From contig JAQXMG010000068.1 of NCBI GenBank assembly GCA_029012525.1, positions 1 through 6,555 on the forward strand: 6,555 nt of DNA, given 5' to 3'. Each line of letters opens with the position of its first letter. Positions within the stretch are counted from its first letter, which is position 1. The notes under the pieces were generated by a model. It was not told the DNA's origin. It was given only the letters and a program-made list of their open reading frames with translations, and made no database searches. Made by a program: the position numbers and the translations under genes. Positions 4,464-6,555 of this stretch are shown in pieces. The stretch comes from a bacterium. Lineage in GTDB: Bacteria > Bacillota_I > Bacilli_A > RF39 > UBA660.

Positions 4464-6555
4464 ATGGCTTTTATAAAAGGTAATTTTAAAAAATATATAT
4501 TTAAATCAGATAAAGGATATACTGTAGGTCTTTTTAAAATTAAAGATACTAGTTCTGATTTAGAAAGCTATAAAGGTAAAACGATAACTTTTACTGGTTA
4601 TTTTGATGATTTAAATGAAAGTGATATATATATTTTAAATGGCAATTTTGTTGAACACGAAAGATATGGAGAACAGTTTTCTACGTCTTCTTATGAAATT
4701 ACTTTACCCAATGATAAAGATAATGTCATTGATTTTTTGTCAAGTAATTTATTCCCAGGAATAGGTGAAAAAAAAGCAGAACAGATAGTTAAAGTTTTAG
4801 GATCAAATTGTTTGGAAGTTATTTTAAATAATCCAGATAACTTATATTTAGTTCCTAAAATAACTAAGAAACAAAAAGAAACAATCGAAGTTAATTTAAA
4901 CAAATATGAACAAAGCTATAAAACAATTGTTGAATTAAATAAATGTGGTTTTTCCACTAAAGATTCTCTTCTTATTAATAGTAAATATAAAGAAAAATCT
5001 CTTGATGTTGTAAATGAAAACATCTATACTTTAGTGGATGATATCCGTGAATTATCTTTTAAAAAAATAGATAGTTTAAGAAGTAACTTTAATATTACTG
5101 ATGTTGATATTAGAAGAATAGAACAAGGTATTAAATATGTTTTAGAAGAAGTATCATATACTTTAGGTAATACTTATTTTTCAATAAATGAAATAGTAGG
5201 ATATACAAAACGTGCTTTGTTTATTTTTGATGAAGAAAAAATATATGAAGGGATAAATAATTTAACTATAAAAGATGAAATAATAAAAGTAGAAGATAAG
5301 TATTTTTATTATAAAATGTATGAGGCAGAAAATTATATTGCTAAAAGAATATTTAATCTTGCAAATAATATGAGTCTTGGTTTTGTAAATGATAAAGATA
5401 TAAAAAAATTAGAGGAGTATTATGATATTTCTTATAATGATGATCAAAAGCATGCCATAAAAGAAGCATTATCTAATAATTTTTTAGTGATAACCGGAGG
5501 ACCGGGAACAGGAAAAACAACAATTATTAAAGCAATATGCAGACTTTATCAAGATTTAAATGGTTTTGATACTAATGCTTTAATGGAAAATCTTGCTCTT
5601 TTAGCACCAACTGGTCGTGCAGCAAAAAGAATTGCAGAACAAACTCTTCTTAAAGCATCAACAATTCATAGGTTTTTAAAATGGAACAAAGAAGATGATA
5701 CTTTTAATGTTAATGAATATAACAAAAGTAATGTTAGATTTGTCATTATAGATGAAGCTAGTATGATTGATACTTATCTTTTATATAACTTGCTTTTAGG
5801 TTTAAAAGAAAACACTAAAATTATTTTAATTGGAGATTATAATCAATTACCAAGTGTAGGCCCTGGTCAAATCCTAAAAGATATTGTTGAAAGTGATTTA
5901 GTAAATATCATAAAATTAAATAAATTATATCGTCAAGAAGAAACGAGTAATATAAATCTTCTTGCTTATAATATTAATAATGGCAATTTTTCATTTGATC
6001 TATTTAATACATCAGATGATCTTATTTTTAAAGAATCATCTAGTGATAAATTAAAAGATTATTTAAAAGAATATATTTTAAAATATAAAGATATGTCATT
6101 TAATGATTTTATTACTTTAGCACCTATTTATAAGCAAGAAAATGGTATTGATGATCTAAATAATTTTATGCAAGAAATACTTAATCCTAAAAGTTTTAAT
6201 AAAAATGAAATAATAATTGATGGTGTTTTATATAGAGAAAATGATAAAGTAATAGAACTTGTCAATATGGTTGATGATAATGTCTTTAATGGTGATATTG
6301 GTAAAATATTAAGAATAAAAAATACAAGTCCTAAAGAAGTATTAATAGATTTTGATTCTAATATTGTAAAGTTTACTCCCACAACATTTAATAATTTTAG
6401 TTTAGGATACACCATAAGCATTCATAAATCTCAAGGAAGTGAATTTGATACTGTAATAATTCCTGTATTAAATAAATATAGTAATATGTTATATAAAAAA
6501 CTTATTTATACTGCAACAACAAGAGCTAAGAAAAAACTTATTTTAGTAGGAGAAA
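4464..6555 (+). CDS. recD2: RecD2-type ATP-dependent 5'-3' DNA helicase (3' end outside window)
   Basis: RecD2 is a superfamily 1B helicase acting alone (not in RecBCD) in DNA repair, mismatch repair and replication-fork maintenance. The frame is open for 697 codons to the window edge; family members have about 720-800 residues, so little is missing. ATG 4464 follows AGGTGAT, which matches the 5' part of the anti-Shine-Dalgarno target. The order is: N-terminal OB-like region (MAFIKGNFKKYIFKS, GKTITFTGYF), a helix-hairpin-helix PGIGEKKAEQIV (98-109), a second helical region, then the helicase core. The core shows DQKHAI, Walker A GGPGTGKTT (345-353, Lys351), APTGRAAKRI, STIHRFL, Walker B VIIDEAS (Asp430-Glu431), motif III GDYNQLPSVGPGQ (from 457), LYRQ, the SH3-like insertion, SIHKSQGSEFD (from 652) and ATTRAKKKLILVG (684-696). 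Presence of the N-terminal region separates it from RecD1. Its place beside a LexA module suits a repair role. Confidence 0.96.
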   Translation, partial: MAFIKGNFKKYIFKSDKGYTVGLFKIKDTSSDLESYKGKTITFTGYFDDLNESDIYILNGNFVEHERYGEQFSTSSYEITLPNDKDNVIDFLSSNLFPGIGEKKAEQIVKVLGSNCLEVILNNPDNLYLVPKITKKQKETIEVNLNKYEQSYKTIVELNKCGFSTKDSLLINSKYKEKSLDVVNENIYTLVDDIRELSFKKIDSLRSNFNITDVDIRRIEQGIKYVLEEVSYTLGNTYFSINEIVGYTKRALFIFDEEKIYEGINNLTIKDEIIKVEDKYFYYKMYEAENYIAKRIFNLANNMSLGFVNDKDIKKLEEYYDISYNDDQKHAIKEALSNNFLVITGGPGTGKTTIIKAICRLYQDLNGFDTNALMENLALLAPTGRAAKRIAEQTLLKASTIHRFLKWNKEDDTFNVNEYNKSNVRFVIIDEASMIDTYLLYNLLLGLKENTKIILIGDYNQLPSVGPGQILKDIVESDLVNIIKLNKLYRQEETSNINLLAYNINNGNFSFDLFNTSDDLIFKESSSDKLKDYLKEYILKYKDMSFNDFITLAPIYKQENGIDDLNNFMQEILNPKSFNKNEIIIDGVLYRENDKVIELVNMVDDNVFNGDIGKILRIKNTSPKEVLIDFDSNIVKFTPTTFNNFSLGYTISIHKSQGSEFDTVIIPVLNKYSNMLYKKLIYTATTRAKKKLILVGE

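Noticed and set aside
4691..4903. 70-codon open frame on the minus strand
   Set aside because: It is antisense to the helix-hairpin-helix region of recD2 and has no independent support.
6128..6421. 97-codon hydrophobic-looking open frame on the minus strand
   Set aside because: It is antisense to the C-terminal helicase domain of recD2; its apparent hydrophobicity comes from reading A-rich codons in reverse.
1..6555. CRISPR arrays, tRNA or rRNA genes, insertion sequences, prophage or attachment sites
   Set aside because: No spaced repeat series, cloverleaf, transposase motif or long terminal inverted repeats were seen on either strand.

Overview
The window is very AT-rich, with strongly A/T-biased codons. 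It stops almost only on TAA (one TAG), and every Trp is TGG, so nothing suggests a recoded UGA. The gene set points to a low-GC Bacillota, most likely a gut or environmental Bacilli lineage near the RF39/Erysipelotrichia/Mycoplasmatota edge: a Gram-positive LexA with Bacillus-type SOS boxes, a single-chain dimeric glycyl-tRNA synthetase under a T-box leader, a SirA-like protein, QueH and RecD2. That placement is inferred from gene content only.

Left part (1-1035, + strand): the 3' end of murF (peptidoglycan precursor synthesis) overlaps queH (queuosine synthesis of tRNA) by 8 nt. A long A/U hairpin follows and serves as a shared terminator with the convergent lexA.

SOS module (1043-1930): lexA reads leftward from a near-consensus promoter. 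Two SOS boxes, 32 bp apart, lie between lexA and a divergent 47-codon gene. One box covers the lexA -35 and the other sits in the promoter region of the small gene. The small product is a single-pass membrane peptide in the position held by yneA (Bacillus) or sosA (Staphylococcus), the SOS cell-division inhibitors. It has no LysM domain and shows no obvious sequence resemblance, so it looks like a minimal functional counterpart or an SOS-induced membrane toxin.

Translation module (1937-3889): a promoter, a short T-box leader with a GGU (Gly) specifier, glyS, and a tightly coupled gene for a small HNH-motif protein, closed by an intrinsic terminator. The leader is unusual. Stem I is only about 60 nt, no ordinary terminator is visible, and the T-box element caps a nearly continuous 34-position helix whose 5' arm is also needed to close Stem I.

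Right part (3937-6555): a SirA-like gene (inhibitor of DnaA-dependent initiation during sporulation in Bacillus), then recD2, cut by the window edge after about 697 codons. lexA, the small SOS gene, sirA and recD2 together make this a DNA-damage and replication-control neighbourhood, with glyS and the HNH gene inserted in it.
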